Below are positions 49,243 through 59,004 of a stretch of DNA of 64,000 bases, piece by piece (the stretch's first letter is position 1; each line of letters opens with the position of its first letter). Both the position numbers and the translations under genes were made by a program. Below the pieces are notes generated by a model. That model was not told the DNA's origin. It worked only from the letters and a program-made list of their open reading frames with translations, and searched no databases. This DNA is from Listeria monocytogenes (GTDB lineage: Bacteria; Bacillota; Bacilli; Lactobacillales; Listeriaceae): the NCBI RefSeq assembly GCF_013282665.1, contig NZ_CP054041.1, positions 1,470,001-1,534,000 of the forward strand, given 5' to 3'.

Positions 49243-51099
49243 TTAAACTGTTTTTTTCTTTCGTTTGATGAAAAATAGAATACCGAAACTTAAACAAACA
49301 ATTCCAGCTAACGACAAACCTAAGCTAGTAATATCACCTGTTTTTGGTAACCCCTTTTCAACTACTTTCACAGATTGTTTGTCCGTACTTTTCCCACTGT
49401 TAACATCTGTAGCATCTTTATCTTTTGGTGGAGTGGGAGCGATAGGATTATCTTCACTTGGTTCTGCTGTCACATATACAATGACGTCTTTCGTAAGATC
49501 TGATCCTGCAACGCTTAGAGTTACAACGTATTTACCTGGTGTTTGGAAGTCTACTACGTCAGCAAAATTGCTAGTAATGGTTTCTGTTGCTGGAGTTACG
49601 CTTGCATGAATATCTGCAAGGAAGTCTGCTTCTGTTTTTGTAGTTCCTTCTTTGTAACTAATCTCGTCATCACTAGAAATACTGATAGTTTCTTTTCCTG
49701 TATATGGCACAGTAACTCTTCCGGAAAATCTACCATAATCTTCATTTTCAAATGTGTAACTTACTTCACCGTTATCAGGTAAATTTTCCCACGTAATCGT
49801 TCTAGTAGCTGCATCATAAATTCCGCCGTTTTCTGGTTTGATGATGGAAACAATATTACCATCCTTATCTAACAGGTCTGTCGGAACAGCGTATACAAGT
49901 TTATTATTTTGTGTGGTTTGGGTTGGACTTACTAATGTTTGATCTGTTGCTTGGTAATCATCATAATCATCAGTAAAATAATCTGGTAAAAAACTAACAT
50001 CTTTTAACTGGTTATTATTACATCTTACATTCCCTATCGTATCTCCGACCGCTAGATTCGTTAGTTGATTATTATTACAAAATAAAATTAATAAATTTAC
50101 GTTTTTACTAACATCTAAATCTGTAAGTTGATTGTCATCGCAATATAAAATCTCTAAAGCTAGATTTTGGGTAGTATCTAAATTTGTTAGTTGATTGTTT
50201 TCACAAGAAAACTCTTTTAAAGCTAGATTCTGATCAATATCTATATTCTTCAACTTATTGTTATCACAAGTCAAATACTCTAGCACTTGATTTTTACTAA
50301 CATCTAAATTGGTTAACTGGTTATCAGAACAAACCAAAGTGCCTAAATTCGGATTTTGGCTAACATCTAAATCTGTAAGTTGATTTTTCGTACAACCAAG
50401 ATTTGTTAAAGCTGTATTTTTACTAACATCTAAATTGGTTAACTGATTGACATCGCAAGCCAAATAACGTAAAGCGGAGTTTTTACTAACATCTAGCTTT
50501 GTTAACTGATTTCTAGGACAATACAAATACGCTAAAGCTGTATTTTGGCTAACATCTAGTTGTGTTAACTCATTGTTTTCACAAGTCAATTCTTCTAAAG
50601 CAAGATTTTTACTAACATCTAAATTCGCTAACGGGTTGTTAGAGCAAGCCAATTCTTTTAGATTTAGATTCTTACTGACATCTATACTTTTTAGTTGATT
50701 ATCCTCAAGATAAAGTGTCTCTAATCCAGTCAAATATTCCATTCCAGTGCTATCTTCTATACCTCGGCTGCGTGCATCTAGTTTAGTTATTTTAGCTAAT
50801 TCCTCGACAGTTACAGATTCATCAACATTTTTGTTCATTTTTTCTGCTACCGCTTTAGCTAAATTATCATCTGGAAAGTAATCATTATAAGTTTTGGTTC
50901 CTGCTTGGACAAGTTGATTTTTCAGGTTGTTATTCGTTGTTTTTTCTTTCGGTGTTTCTTTTAAATCTGTTTTTAGTAATTGATTTTCGGTTTTAGTTTC
51001 ATTTGCGGTTGTGCTATCTGCTTTTACCATTGGTATCGGTAGGCTGCTTGTAACGGTGGCACTTAATGCAATTATTGTAAAAAATTTGGACAGTTTCAT
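49243..51099 (-). CDS. LPXTG-anchored LRR surface protein, InlJ-like (cysteine ladder)
   Basis: Protein of 618 residues. Signal peptide (1-27), N-terminal cap (about 70-115), then about eleven LRRs of 21 residues with the pattern LDVSKNxxLxxLxCxxNQLTN. The cysteine replaces a core hydrophobic residue in each, giving a ladder as in InlJ. An Ig-like/MucBP-type region (about 400-545) follows, then a hydrophilic linker and the sortase signal LPKTGD, a membrane stretch and positive tail. Anchored to the wall by sortase A; probable adhesin, ligand unknown. Monocistronic. Not the same as canonical 22-residue internalins such as the one at the right edge. Confidence 0.88.
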   Translation of the reverse strand: MKLSKFFTIIALSATVTSSLPIPMVKADSTTANETKTENQLLKTDLKETPKEKTTNNNLKNQLVQAGTKTYNDYFPDDNLAKAVAEKMNKNVDESVTVEELAKITKLDARSRGIEDSTGMEYLTGLETLYLEDNQLKSIDVSKNLNLKELACSNNPLANLDVSKNLALEELTCENNELTQLDVSQNTALAYLYCPRNQLTKLDVSKNSALRYLACDVNQLTNLDVSKNTALTNLGCTKNQLTDLDVSQNPNLGTLVCSDNQLTNLDVSKNQVLEYLTCDNNKLKNIDIDQNLALKEFSCENNQLTNLDTTQNLALEILYCDDNQLTDLDVSKNVNLLILFCNNNQLTNLAVGDTIGNVRCNNNQLKDVSFLPDYFTDDYDDYQATDQTLVSPTQTTQNNKLVYAVPTDLLDKDGNIVSIIKPENGGIYDAATRTITWENLPDNGEVSYTFENEDYGRFSGRVTVPYTGKETISISSDDEISYKEGTTKTEADFLADIHASVTPATETITSNFADVVDFQTPGKYVVTLSVAGSDLTKDVIVYVTAEPSEDNPIAPTPPKDKDATDVNSGKSTDKQSVKVVEKGLPKTGDITSLGLSLAGIVCLSFGILFFIKRKKKTV

Positions 51100-51109
51100 A
51101 GTTAGTTAC

Positions 51110-51573
51110 TCCTTCAGTTGCTGTTGTTTTTAGTATATTCAGCAGTGTTCAAACAAAATATATATTAGCACGTGAAGATGAGATTTTATATAGAATTTAC
51201 CAGGAAACACAAAATACCAGCTATTTTATGTCGAAATTGTTACGGATTACGACACAGTATAATTTTGGAACAATACTTAAAATAGTACATTCTTGAATAA
51301 CAGTTACTACGCCTTTGTTTCAGCTGTTTTTATTTTGAAAACTAATCCGTGGATTTGTCTGTTTATAGTATAAATTTACCGAAGATAGATAAAAATCCCT
51401 TTTGTTCCTATATGGGATAAGTCATAATAATAGTACAAATTCGTTGTGAGGTTGATATATTATATAAAATAACTACACCTCCTCATAATTTCACATGAGT
51501 TTTTTTCAATGAAATCCTAAGCATTTTTAGCCTACTATTTCACTCTATATAGATGTATCTGGGAATTTAGTGA
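51110..51573. other. Non-coding stretch between surface protein and toxin fragment
   Basis: AT-rich, no gene seen on either strand. It probably carries the promoter of the LRR gene on the minus strand. An in-frame TGA at 51571-51573 directly abuts the first codon of the next frame. Confidence 0.5.
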
Positions 51574-52911
51574 GTGAAAGATCTTCCTGAATTACAGGAT
51601 ACGAGTACCTATACAAGTATTTGCCAGAGCATCATCGAAGCATTGGATGAAAGTGAGGAACGACTCGCGCAATATATTCGCGAGTTCGGGAGCCAGGTGG
51701 ATAGTTCGCCTTCCGCTAGAATTGATGCAGAAATCTTACAAGAAGCAATGGCCAAGGTTAGCCAGTTGCGGCGAAAAGAAGAAGATTTGCACCGGCAGTT
51801 GACGGCGCCCAACACGAAGCCAGATATGCAACAAGTCTATGCAGTGAAATCAAGAAGTGTTCATACCCAATTGCTGAAAGCCATCGAAAAAGAGAACATC
51901 CTAGAAAGATATTTAGCTTTTGAACAAAGCCATGGCCAGTTTTTTAGTGCGTTAGACGAACTCATTCGAGCAACCGGACGTGCGGTGCAAGAATTGCTAC
52001 ATCATGTGAGTTTTAACGACAAAACAGGCACTTACGCTGTGCCGAAAAGTGCGGCAAACAGCTTGTTGTCTATGAAAAGAGCACTCGATAACGCACGAAA
52101 AGAAAATGACAAAGACCCCTTTCCGAAAGCTTTTGAAGATTACACCGTGTTAGCTTATACTTATGTCAATGATCAAGGCGAAACCGTGACGATGTGGTTA
52201 CTTGAAAAAGATGGAAAACGGGTAGAAAACAAGGAATTACAAGATTTCTTAGAAAAACATGGTCAGGAATTAGACCCACTTCTTTATACAAACCTTTCCG
52301 GAGAAGAACTCGAACGAAAAGTGAATGATTCTTGGAAAGAGGGTATCAACTATTTAAATGGTCAAAAAGTATCTGGATTTTCTGGAGCCACACTGCGGTC
52401 ATCCGCTTATGTAGCTAGTATGAAAGATTGGACAGATGATGCCGGGTTGACGGATATGGCATTAGGTTTAGGATTTGGGATTGCAGCAGCTAGAAATAAG
52501 CCTGTGATTAAAGAGAAATTAAATCCTGCTGAAACGAAGCAAACGGTAAATGGTGAGAAATGGAATAATTATTTTAAAGAAAAATATGGTGCGGGGAATG
52601 TTCAATGGAAGCCTAACTCATTTGAGGATATTATAATAAATCCAGAAAGATTGTATGGAAGTACAAAAAAAGAAGTTAGGCAGATGTTGGGAGAAGGTTG
52701 GAAAGAGGAAACATATGGATCTGCAGGTAATGGTTGGAAATTTACTAATGAAGGAGATGGAATGGTGTTTTACCACCCTGGAGAGGGAATACACAAAGGA
52801 TCCTATTATGGATTCTCATCAGGAGACACTGGTAAAGTAAAAATTGTTGGAAAAGATTATATAGATTTTTCAAAAGATAAAGCAACAATTATTAAATTTG
52901 GTGGTGAATAA
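51574..52911 (+). pseudogene. 5'-truncated LXG-type polymorphic toxin
   Basis: Frame of 445 codons beginning at a GTG right after a TGA, with no good ribosome site. Residues 1-90 (IIEALDESEERLAQYIREFG and following helices) match the middle of the LXG helical domain used for export by the type VII secretion system, but the usual first 50-60 residues, with the LXG motif, are missing. The C-terminal 130 residues (from about 315; NGEKWNNYFKEKYG, then KFTNEGDGMVFYHPGEG) look like a toxin domain I cannot name. An immunity-type gene follows. Probably not secreted as it stands. Confidence 0.7.
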
Positions 52912-52914
52912 AAT

Positions 52915-53295
52915 TTGAAAAAGTTAACTGTAGGTGGAAAGTTTGATTGGTACATAGATACTTTAGAAAAAAGTGGTATGTTCATTTTGGAATTATCTAA
53001 TGAGGAAATTGAAACGTTCATTTTTGAAGACTTCATAGTTGGAGTTACCTCTTTTTTTAGTAAAAACAATTTAAGTGAACTGAAAGCAAATGAAATAATT
53101 GATGAAGATATGGAAAAAAACGCGTATCTTCTTAGAGAAAAAGTACTAAAAATTGATAATACGAATTTGTGGAATATTAATAGCGTAAGACAAAGTTCAG
53201 AGTGGTTAGATATATTTAGAAGGTCTGATGAATTGAAGCGTCAACTTAAGGAAAGATGGTCTGATGAAGAAATAGAGTATTTGAAAACATTATAA
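52915..53295 (+). CDS. Putative immunity protein for the adjacent toxin
   Basis: Protein of 126 residues, acidic, mostly helical, without signal peptide or membrane segment. It begins three bases after the toxin frame at a TTG, with GGTGG in the toxin 3' end as ribosome site. Small acidic cytosolic proteins placed immediately after an LXG toxin are usually the cognate inhibitor. No family recognised; the role is inferred from position only. Confidence 0.55.
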   Translation: MKKLTVGGKFDWYIDTLEKSGMFILELSNEEIETFIFEDFIVGVTSFFSKNNLSELKANEIIDEDMEKNAYLLREKVLKIDNTNLWNINSVRQSSEWLDIFRRSDELKRQLKERWSDEEIEYLKTL

Positions 53296-53382
53296 TGATT
53301 ATATGTTAATAAATGAAATAACTTAAAGATTAACAACAGAACAATCTTTCCAATAATAGCTGTTTCTCTAAATATTTTATGT

Positions 53383-53541
53383 ATGTATACAATTAATTTA
53401 TCTGAGGAAGAAATTGAATGTAAATATAACTTGATTATATAGCATCTTCTTTTCGAGCGTAGAATGTTAGATAAAGTTTTACAAAATCGTTTGGAACAGA
53501 GAAAAGAAGGCATATACAAAGATACTTCATCCAAATTTTGA
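53383..53541 (+). pseudogene. Remnants of a small gene, frame-broken
   Basis: Two short open pieces in different frames: MYTINLSEEEIECKYNLII (53383-53442), then LLFERRMLDKVLQNRLEQRK and on to a stop near 53541. Both read as protein-like. They may be the remains of another immunity gene of a toxin island. Weak evidence. Confidence 0.3.
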
Positions 53542-53570
53542 AATAAAAAACATAGAAAGGAGAAAAGCAT

Positions 53571-53942
53571 ATGGTTTCACATAAACAATCAATCCATAAA
53601 ACTCAACTTTCTAAAACAAAAAAACAACCCCTAAAAGTAACCATAGATCGCCCTATAGGTTATGTCGACAAATTCGGCAATGTCTATCCGCTGAATTATG
53701 GGTTTGTGGAAGGTGTCATTGGTGGTGACGGGGAAGAACAGGATGTTTACATTTTATCGAGAGAGATTTCTGAGCCAATTGATACGTTTCAAGGAGATTT
53801 AATTGCGGTGATTACCCGAAATGATGATGTGGAAGATAAATGGGTCGTCGCACCGCCGAATGAGAATTTCACCATAGAGGAAATTATGGAGAAAGTACAT
53901 TTTATTGAGCAATATTTTGATTCGGAAATTAAATTGATTTAG
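53571..53942 (+). CDS. Short family I inorganic pyrophosphatase-like protein
   Basis: Protein of 123 residues. DRPIGYVDKFGNVYPLNYGFVEG and GDGEEQDVYIL resemble the core of soluble family I pyrophosphatases, in which the acidic residues bind Mg ions and pyrophosphate. The length is well under the usual 165-180, with the C-terminal part shortened. A GAAAGGAG ribosome site precedes the ATG. Activity on pyrophosphate is plausible but unproven. Confidence 0.65.
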   Translation: MVSHKQSIHKTQLSKTKKQPLKVTIDRPIGYVDKFGNVYPLNYGFVEGVIGGDGEEQDVYILSREISEPIDTFQGDLIAVITRNDDVEDKWVVAPPNENFTIEEIMEKVHFIEQYFDSEIKLI

Positions 53943-53984
53943 GTGAAAATGAAAATACAGCCACCGAAAAAGGAGGCGGAAAAA

Positions 53985-54173
53985 ATGGAAGAAAGATTTG
54001 AAAAAATTTATACCCAAGGGAAACTCAACATTATGGAAATTTGGGTTGATAAAGAAACCGGTGTACAATATGTATACCATTTGGCTGGTTATGCGGGTGG
54101 GATGTCGCCGCTTTTGGACGCAGATGGGAAACCGTTACTTGCAGATTTATCTAAGCTTAATGGCGCTGAGTAA
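53985..54173 (+). CDS. DUF6440-type small protein
   Basis: Protein of 62 residues, with VDKETGVQYVYHLAGYAGGMSPLLD as its core. This matches small Firmicute proteins of the DUF6440 kind, function unknown. ATG at 53985 is chosen because AGGAGG (53971-53976) lies 8 bases upstream; a GTG at 53943 in the same frame is less likely. Follows the pyrophosphatase-like gene closely and may share its transcript. Confidence 0.65.
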   Translation: MEERFEKIYTQGKLNIMEIWVDKETGVQYVYHLAGYAGGMSPLLDADGKPLLADLSKLNGAE

Positions 54174-54203
54174 AGTGGAAAATTGATTTCTAGTCAAATG
54201 AAA

Positions 54204-54247
54204 ACAGGAATTCTCTATTTAGAAAGAAGAGAATTCCTGTTTTTTTT
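54204..54247. terminator. Bidirectional terminator
   Basis: ACAGGAATTCTCT pairs with AGAGAATTCCTGT, with A and T runs outside. Ends both the small-gene transcript and the long gol operon. Confidence 0.88.
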
Positions 54248-54293
54248 ATGCCAAGTTACTTGATTGGTTACTGTTAAAAAGTTTATTCCATAC

Positions 54294-56291
54294 CTACAAC
54301 TGCTTCAACGCAAGCTCCGTCAAATTCTCCACAGTAAATCCAAATCGCTCTGCTAGCTCGTCTCCCGGGCCAGACATTCCGAATGAATCAATCGCGAGGA
54401 TTTCGCCTGTGTCGCCAAGATATTTATGCCAACCGTATGATGCGCCCATTTCTGCGACGAAGCGTTTTTTCACTGCTTTTGGTAAAATGGACTCTTTGTA
54501 TTCGGGGCTTTGTTTGTCGAATAAATCAAAGCTTGGCATGCTGACTACGCGTGCGCCGAAGCCTTTTTTAGCGAGATTGTCTCTGACAGCTGTCATTAGG
54601 TGTACTTCGGATCCAGAAGCGAGTAAGATAATATCTAGTTTATCAAGCGGGGAATCGGCTAAGATGTAAGCTCCTTTTGCAAGTCCGGTTTTCGCTTTTG
54701 CTGCGCTATTTGGTAAAATTGGCAGGTTTTGGCGGCTGAGGACGAGCATGGTTGGTTGTTCTTTTTGAGTAAAGGCATAGCGGTATGCTTCGACGGTTTC
54801 GTTACCGTCAGCTGGTCGGATGACATGAAGTCCAGGCATAGCGCGGAAGGATGCGAGATGCTCGATTGGTTCGTGCGTTGGACCGTCTTCACCGACTGCG
54901 ATGGAATCATGGGTCATAATGAAGGTGGATGGAATGCCCATTAAGGCTGCTGAACGAATCGCGGAACGTAGATAATCTGAGAATACGAAGAATGTCGCGC
55001 CGAATGCTTGAACTCCGCCGTGAAGCGTCATTCCGTTGACTGCTGCTCCCATTGCGAACTCGCGAACGCCGAATGAGATATTTTTGGCCGCATAGTTACC
55101 TGGAGCAAATCGTTCACTAGCTTTTAAATTGGTTTTGTTGGAGGAAGCCAAATCAGCCGCGCCACCAAATAAGTTGGGTAGTTTTTTCTCCAATTCTTGT
55201 AGAACAATTCCTGATACTTCACGAGTTGCAACGGCTTTGTCCACATTTTCATCGAAAACAGGTAGTTCTGCATCCCAATCCGCATTCAAATTATCATCCA
55301 TCAATTGTTGCAAGTTTTCTGCCAGAGCTGGATATTTTTGTTTGTAAGCATTGAATGTCCGGAGCCAGCTGCTTTCACTCGCGCGACCTTTAGAATGATA
55401 AAATTCTTTCTGATTTTCGACAGTTTTTGGTAATTCAAAAGGTGGCATTTGCCAATCGTAAGCTTCTTTTGCTAGTTTGAGTTCTTTTTCGCCAAGTGGG
55501 GAGCCGTGTGCCGCTGATTTTCCGGCTTTTCCAGGGCTACCATAACCGATGACCGTCTTCACTTCGATTAAAGTAGGGCGGGATTTCTCGGTTTTTGCGA
55601 GATGGATTGCTGCATCAAGCGCATCTAAGTCGTTTCCGTCGTCCACACGTAGCGTTTGCCAACCGGCTGCTCGGAAGCGGAGTTCGATGTCTTCTGAAAA
55701 CGACTCGTTTAAATCACCATCAAGTGAAATATCGTTTGAATCATATAAAACAACTAATTTTCCCAGTTTTAAATGGCCGGCAAGGGATGCAGCTTCGTAG
55801 GAAATACCTTCCATCAAACAGCCATCACCGCATAGCACATAGGTATTATGGTCAACAACCGGGAATTCGGGTTGGTTAAATTTGGCGCCAAGGTGAGCCT
55901 CGGCCATTGCCATCCCGACTCCCATCGCGAAACCTTGACCAAGTGGACCGGTAGTTGCATCTACACCAACCGTATGAGCAAACTCAGGATGACCGGGCGT
56001 TTTACTGCCAGTTTGGCGGAAGTTTTTCAGCTCGCTCATTGGTAAATCATAACCAAATAGATGTAGCAAACTATAAAGCATTGCCGAACCGTGACCAGCT
56101 GACAAAACGAAGCGATCACGGTTAAACCAAGTTGGATGTTCTGGATTGAATTTTAAATGATTTTTCCAAAGCGAGAAAGCCATTGGTGCGGCTCCCATCG
56201 GTAAACCGGGATGGCCGGAGTTCGCTTTTTCAATCATATCCATTGATAATACGCGAATCGAGTTAACCATTTGTTCATCAATTCTGCTCAT
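54294..56291 (-). CDS. tkt: Transketolase
   Basis: Protein of 665 residues, full length. Thiamine-pyrophosphate domain with [19 protein letters not shown] region, [19 protein letters not shown] and following Asn; pyrimidine-binding domain with [14 protein letters not shown]; and the C-terminal transketolase domain. Moves two-carbon units between sugar phosphates. Last gene of the dhaM-to-tkt operon, two bases after the transaldolase stop. In this context it probably feeds dihydroxyacetone-derived triose phosphate into the pentose phosphate pathway. A second, housekeeping transketolase is expected elsewhere. Confidence 0.95.
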   Translation of the reverse strand: MSRIDEQMVNSIRVLSMDMIEKANSGHPGLPMGAAPMAFSLWKNHLKFNPEHPTWFNRDRFVLSAGHGSAMLYSLLHLFGYDLPMSELKNFRQTGSKTPGHPEFAHTVGVDATTGPLGQGFAMGVGMAMAEAHLGAKFNQPEFPVVDHNTYVLCGDGCLMEGISYEAASLAGHLKLGKLVVLYDSNDISLDGDLNESFSEDIELRFRAAGWQTLRVDDGNDLDALDAAIHLAKTEKSRPTLIEVKTVIGYGSPGKAGKSAAHGSPLGEKELKLAKEAYDWQMPPFELPKTVENQKEFYHSKGRASESSWLRTFNAYKQKYPALAENLQQLMDDNLNADWDAELPVFDENVDKAVATREVSGIVLQELEKKLPNLFGGAADLASSNKTNLKASERFAPGNYAAKNISFGVREFAMGAAVNGMTLHGGVQAFGATFFVFSDYLRSAIRSAALMGIPSTFIMTHDSIAVGEDGPTHEPIEHLASFRAMPGLHVIRPADGNETVEAYRYAFTQKEQPTMLVLSRQNLPILPNSAAKAKTGLAKGAYILADSPLDKLDIILLASGSEVHLMTAVRDNLAKKGFGARVVSMPSFDLFDKQSPEYKESILPKAVKKRFVAEMGASYGWHKYLGDTGEILAIDSFGMSGPGDELAERFGFTVENLTELALKQL

Positions 56292-56292
56292 A

Positions 56293-56949
56293 TTAATTGC
56301 CTTCTTTCTGGCTGAACGCTTCCCAATCTTTTAAAAATCCTTCAATACCTTTATCAGTCAAAGGATGAGACCAAAGTTTCGGGAAAAGGCTTCCTGGGAT
56401 AGTCGCGATATGTGCTCCGGCTTCAGCGGCTTCTTCTAAATGTCCAATATGACGGATACTTGCTGAAATGATTTCTGCTTTTAGCCCATAATTATCAAGC
56501 ACTTTTTTCAAGTTTTTAATTAAAATCATTCCGTCTGTACCAATATCATCTAGTCTTCCTAAGAACGGGCTAATATAAGTCGCGCCAGCTTTTGCAGCCA
56601 TTAATCCTTGGGAAACAGTGAAAATAAGCGTAACATTTGTTTTAATGCCTTCAGCTGTGAGGGTATGGACTGCTTTTAAACCTTCTTCCGTCATAGGAAT
56701 TTTTACTACTACATTTGGCGCCCATTTTGCTAGAATTCGAGCTTCTTCGACCATTTTGTCTGCTTCGAGGCCGATAACTTCTGCACTAACTGGGCCGTCT
56801 ACGATAGAACAAATTTCTTTAATTACTTCTTCAAATGGCCGACCTTCTTTTGCGATGATGGTTGGGTTGGTTGTCACACCGTCCACTAAACCAAGTTCGC
56901 TAATTCGTTTTATTTCCGATACGCTTGCTGTGTCCAAGAAAAATTTCAT
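56293..56949 (-). CDS. tal: Transaldolase, TalC-type
   Basis: Protein of 218 residues, the short transaldolase/fructose-6-phosphate aldolase subfamily. [14 protein letters not shown] at the N terminus, [13 protein letters not shown], Schiff-base lysine 83 in [11 protein letters not shown], and glutamate 57 in SAEVIG where fructose-6-phosphate aldolases carry Gln, favouring true transaldolase activity. Works with the transketolase immediately downstream. Confidence 0.92.
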
Positions 56950-56995
56950 TATTTACTCGCTCCATTCTCTCAGCTGAACTTTAAAGCTGAATACT

Positions 56996-57760
56996 TTATT
57001 TAATCGTATAACCGCCGTCGATAATAAGGTTTTCACCAGTAATGAGGCTCGCTGCGTCACTTACTAAAAAGAGGGCACATGCGGCAACTTCTTCTGGATA
57101 ACCAAATCTACCGGCTGGAATTAATTTTTTCATGTCTTCACCGACTTGACCGGCCCAAGCTTTTTTGCCAAGTTCTGTCAAGATAACAGTTGGGGAAATC
57201 GCATTGACATTAATGTTGTAAGGCGCCCATTCCATTGCTAGCACTTGCGTCATAGAAACAATCGCTGCTTTACTAGCACAGTAGGCAACGTGTTTATCAA
57301 GTGCGATGACAGAAGCTTGAGAGGCCATATTAACGATTTTTCCGCCACCAGTTGCAATCATTTCACGACCGATAATTTGCGCCATTAAGAATGAACCTTT
57401 TAAGTTCAGCTCCATTGTTTTATCCCAGTATTCTTCTGGTAAATCTTCTGCTTTTTCGAGAAGCGCGACACCAGCTGAATTGGCCAAAATATCGATTTTT
57501 GGATAGACTTTTTTAATTTCGGCAACGACTTTTTCGATGTTTTCTTTTTTAGTAATATCGACTTGAAGTGCGAGCGTTCTTGATGGGTTGATTTGCGCTG
57601 CGACATCTTTTACATCTTCTTTAATATCAAGCAAGACAACATAAGCGCCTTTTTCGGAAAAAAGTTCTGCCATTGCTTTACCAATCCCGCTTGCTGCTCC
57701 AGTTACCACGGCTACTTTGTCTGTAATGTTAAAATCTTTATCAAAGCCTTTAAAAGTCAT
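56996..57760 (-). CDS. golD: NAD-dependent glycerol dehydrogenase (SDR family)
   Basis: Protein of 254 residues, classical short-chain dehydrogenase. TGAASGIGKAM binds the cofactor; catalytic Tyr and Lys in VAYCASKAAI; aspartate after the second strand (VVLLDIKED) favours NAD. In Listeria innocua the orthologue GolD oxidises glycerol to dihydroxyacetone, as I recall from the work describing this operon. Product is then phosphorylated by the Dha kinase encoded upstream. Full length; good ribosome site. Confidence 0.9.
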   Translation of the reverse strand: MTFKGFDKDFNITDKVAVVTGAASGIGKAMAELFSEKGAYVVLLDIKEDVKDVAAQINPSRTLALQVDITKKENIEKVVAEIKKVYPKIDILANSAGVALLEKAEDLPEEYWDKTMELNLKGSFLMAQIIGREMIATGGGKIVNMASQASVIALDKHVAYCASKAAIVSMTQVLAMEWAPYNINVNAISPTVILTELGKKAWAGQVGEDMKKLIPAGRFGYPEEVAACALFLVSDAASLITGENLIIDGGYTIK

Positions 57761-57783
57761 TTTTCATTACCTCCAATAATTTT

Positions 57784-58230
57784 TTATCTATTTTTTTGGT
57801 CGATTTCTTCCATTAAATCTACTTTTGCTTGGGAGCGTCCGCCCGAAAAGTCACTATCAAGCCATATATCGAGTAGAGATACAGCAAGGGATGGACCGAT
57901 TACTAAGGCACCCATGGTCATAATATGTGCGTCGTTACTTTTTCTTGAGCGTTCTGCTGAATAGGAATCATGAATTTGTGCTGCTCGAATGCCGTGAATT
58001 TTGTTTGCTGTAATGGCCATTCCAATACCTGTACCGCAAATGAGAATCCCCCGGTCGAAATCGTTATTTTTAACTTCTAGCGCTACTTTTTCGGCAATGC
58101 TTGGATAAAGTACCTTTTCATCTTCAAAACTGCCGAAATCAGTAAACTCAATATTTTTCTCCTTTAAACGTGCGATCAGGGTTTGTTTTAATTCGTAACC
58201 CATTTCGTCACAACCAATTGCGATTTTCAT
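57784..58230 (-). CDS. rpiB: Ribose-5-phosphate isomerase B-type protein
   Basis: Protein of 148 residues. IAIGCDEMGYELKQ, GILICGTGIGMAITANKIHGIRAA with the catalytic cysteine, and HIMTMGALVIGP are RpiB/LacAB hallmarks. Interconverts ribulose- and ribose-5-phosphate, fitting the pentose phosphate link of the operon. LacAB-like activity on another sugar phosphate cannot be excluded. Confidence 0.9.
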   Translation of the reverse strand: MKIAIGCDEMGYELKQTLIARLKEKNIEFTDFGSFEDEKVLYPSIAEKVALEVKNNDFDRGILICGTGIGMAITANKIHGIRAAQIHDSYSAERSRKSNDAHIMTMGALVIGPSLAVSLLDIWLDSDFSGGRSQAKVDLMEEIDQKNR

Positions 58231-58236
58231 ACTAAC

Positions 58237-59001
58237 TCATCCTTTCGTTTTGCTAACAATAGAAACAATGTCGGCAAAATTTTGCGGTTTATGGCCAAAT
58301 CTTCCGACGAATAAACCATCGACATTTTTTTGACGGACAATTTCTGCGGCGTTTTCTTTGCTGACCGATCCACCGTAAATAATTCTTACGAGCGTTTCAT
58401 CACCGCCTAGTTCACGAATGATTTCACGCAAAGCTTGATGCGCGTTTTCGATGTAACTGGTGTCAGCGGAATTTGCCTTGCCAATCGCCCATTCTGGTTC
58501 ATAAGCCAGAACAACATTTTTTAATTGTGCTACTTGAATGGGGGTAAACAGCGCTTCGAGTTGTTTTTGAAGGACGCTTTTCAACTCGTTTGTATCATTC
58601 GCACGAAGACTTTCGCCAACACATACAACAGGAGTGATTTCTTCGTCCAGCGCAAGTTTAATTTTCTTCGCTATCTCACTAGTTTTCTCATGAAAAAGGT
58701 TTTTGCGCTCTGCGTGACCAATTTCGACATAGTTCGCGTTTAAATCAATGATTGATTCTACCGAAAATTCACCAGTTAGCGGGCCGGATTTCTCCGGCGC
58801 CATATTTTGTGGACCAAAGCCAAAGGATGTCCCCGCTAAAAGGTTGGCAGTCGTTTCGAGTGTGCCCATAGAAGGAAAGATAAACGTATCCACATCAGAA
58901 AAATTTTCAAGAAGAGGGATAGTCGCTTCTAACCATTCAGATGTCTTGGCCCGAGTGTTAATATAGTTTTTCATATTAATTCCAACTAAGGGTTTACGCA
59001 T
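58237..59001 (-). CDS. tpiA: Triose-phosphate isomerase, second copy
   Basis: Protein of 254 residues. GINMKNYINT with the active-site Asn and Lys, YVEIGHAERK with His, and AYEPEWAIGK with the catalytic Glu. Equilibrates dihydroxyacetone phosphate and glyceraldehyde 3-phosphate. The main tpi gene lies in the glycolytic operon in Listeria, so this is an operon-specific copy. Overlaps no neighbour; 6 bases before rpiB. Confidence 0.9.
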   Translation of the reverse strand: MRKPLVGINMKNYINTRAKTSEWLEATIPLLENFSDVDTFIFPSMGTLETTANLLAGTSFGFGPQNMAPEKSGPLTGEFSVESIIDLNANYVEIGHAERKNLFHEKTSEIAKKIKLALDEEITPVVCVGESLRANDTNELKSVLQKQLEALFTPIQVAQLKNVVLAYEPEWAIGKANSADTSYIENAHQALREIIRELGGDETLVRIIYGGSVSKENAAEIVRQKNVDGLFVGRFGHKPQNFADIVSIVSKTKG

Positions 59002-59004
59002 AAA

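Noticed and set aside
50040..50690. CRISPR-like direct repeats
   Set aside because: The 63-base periodicity is the coding repeat of the LRR domain, not spacer-repeat units.
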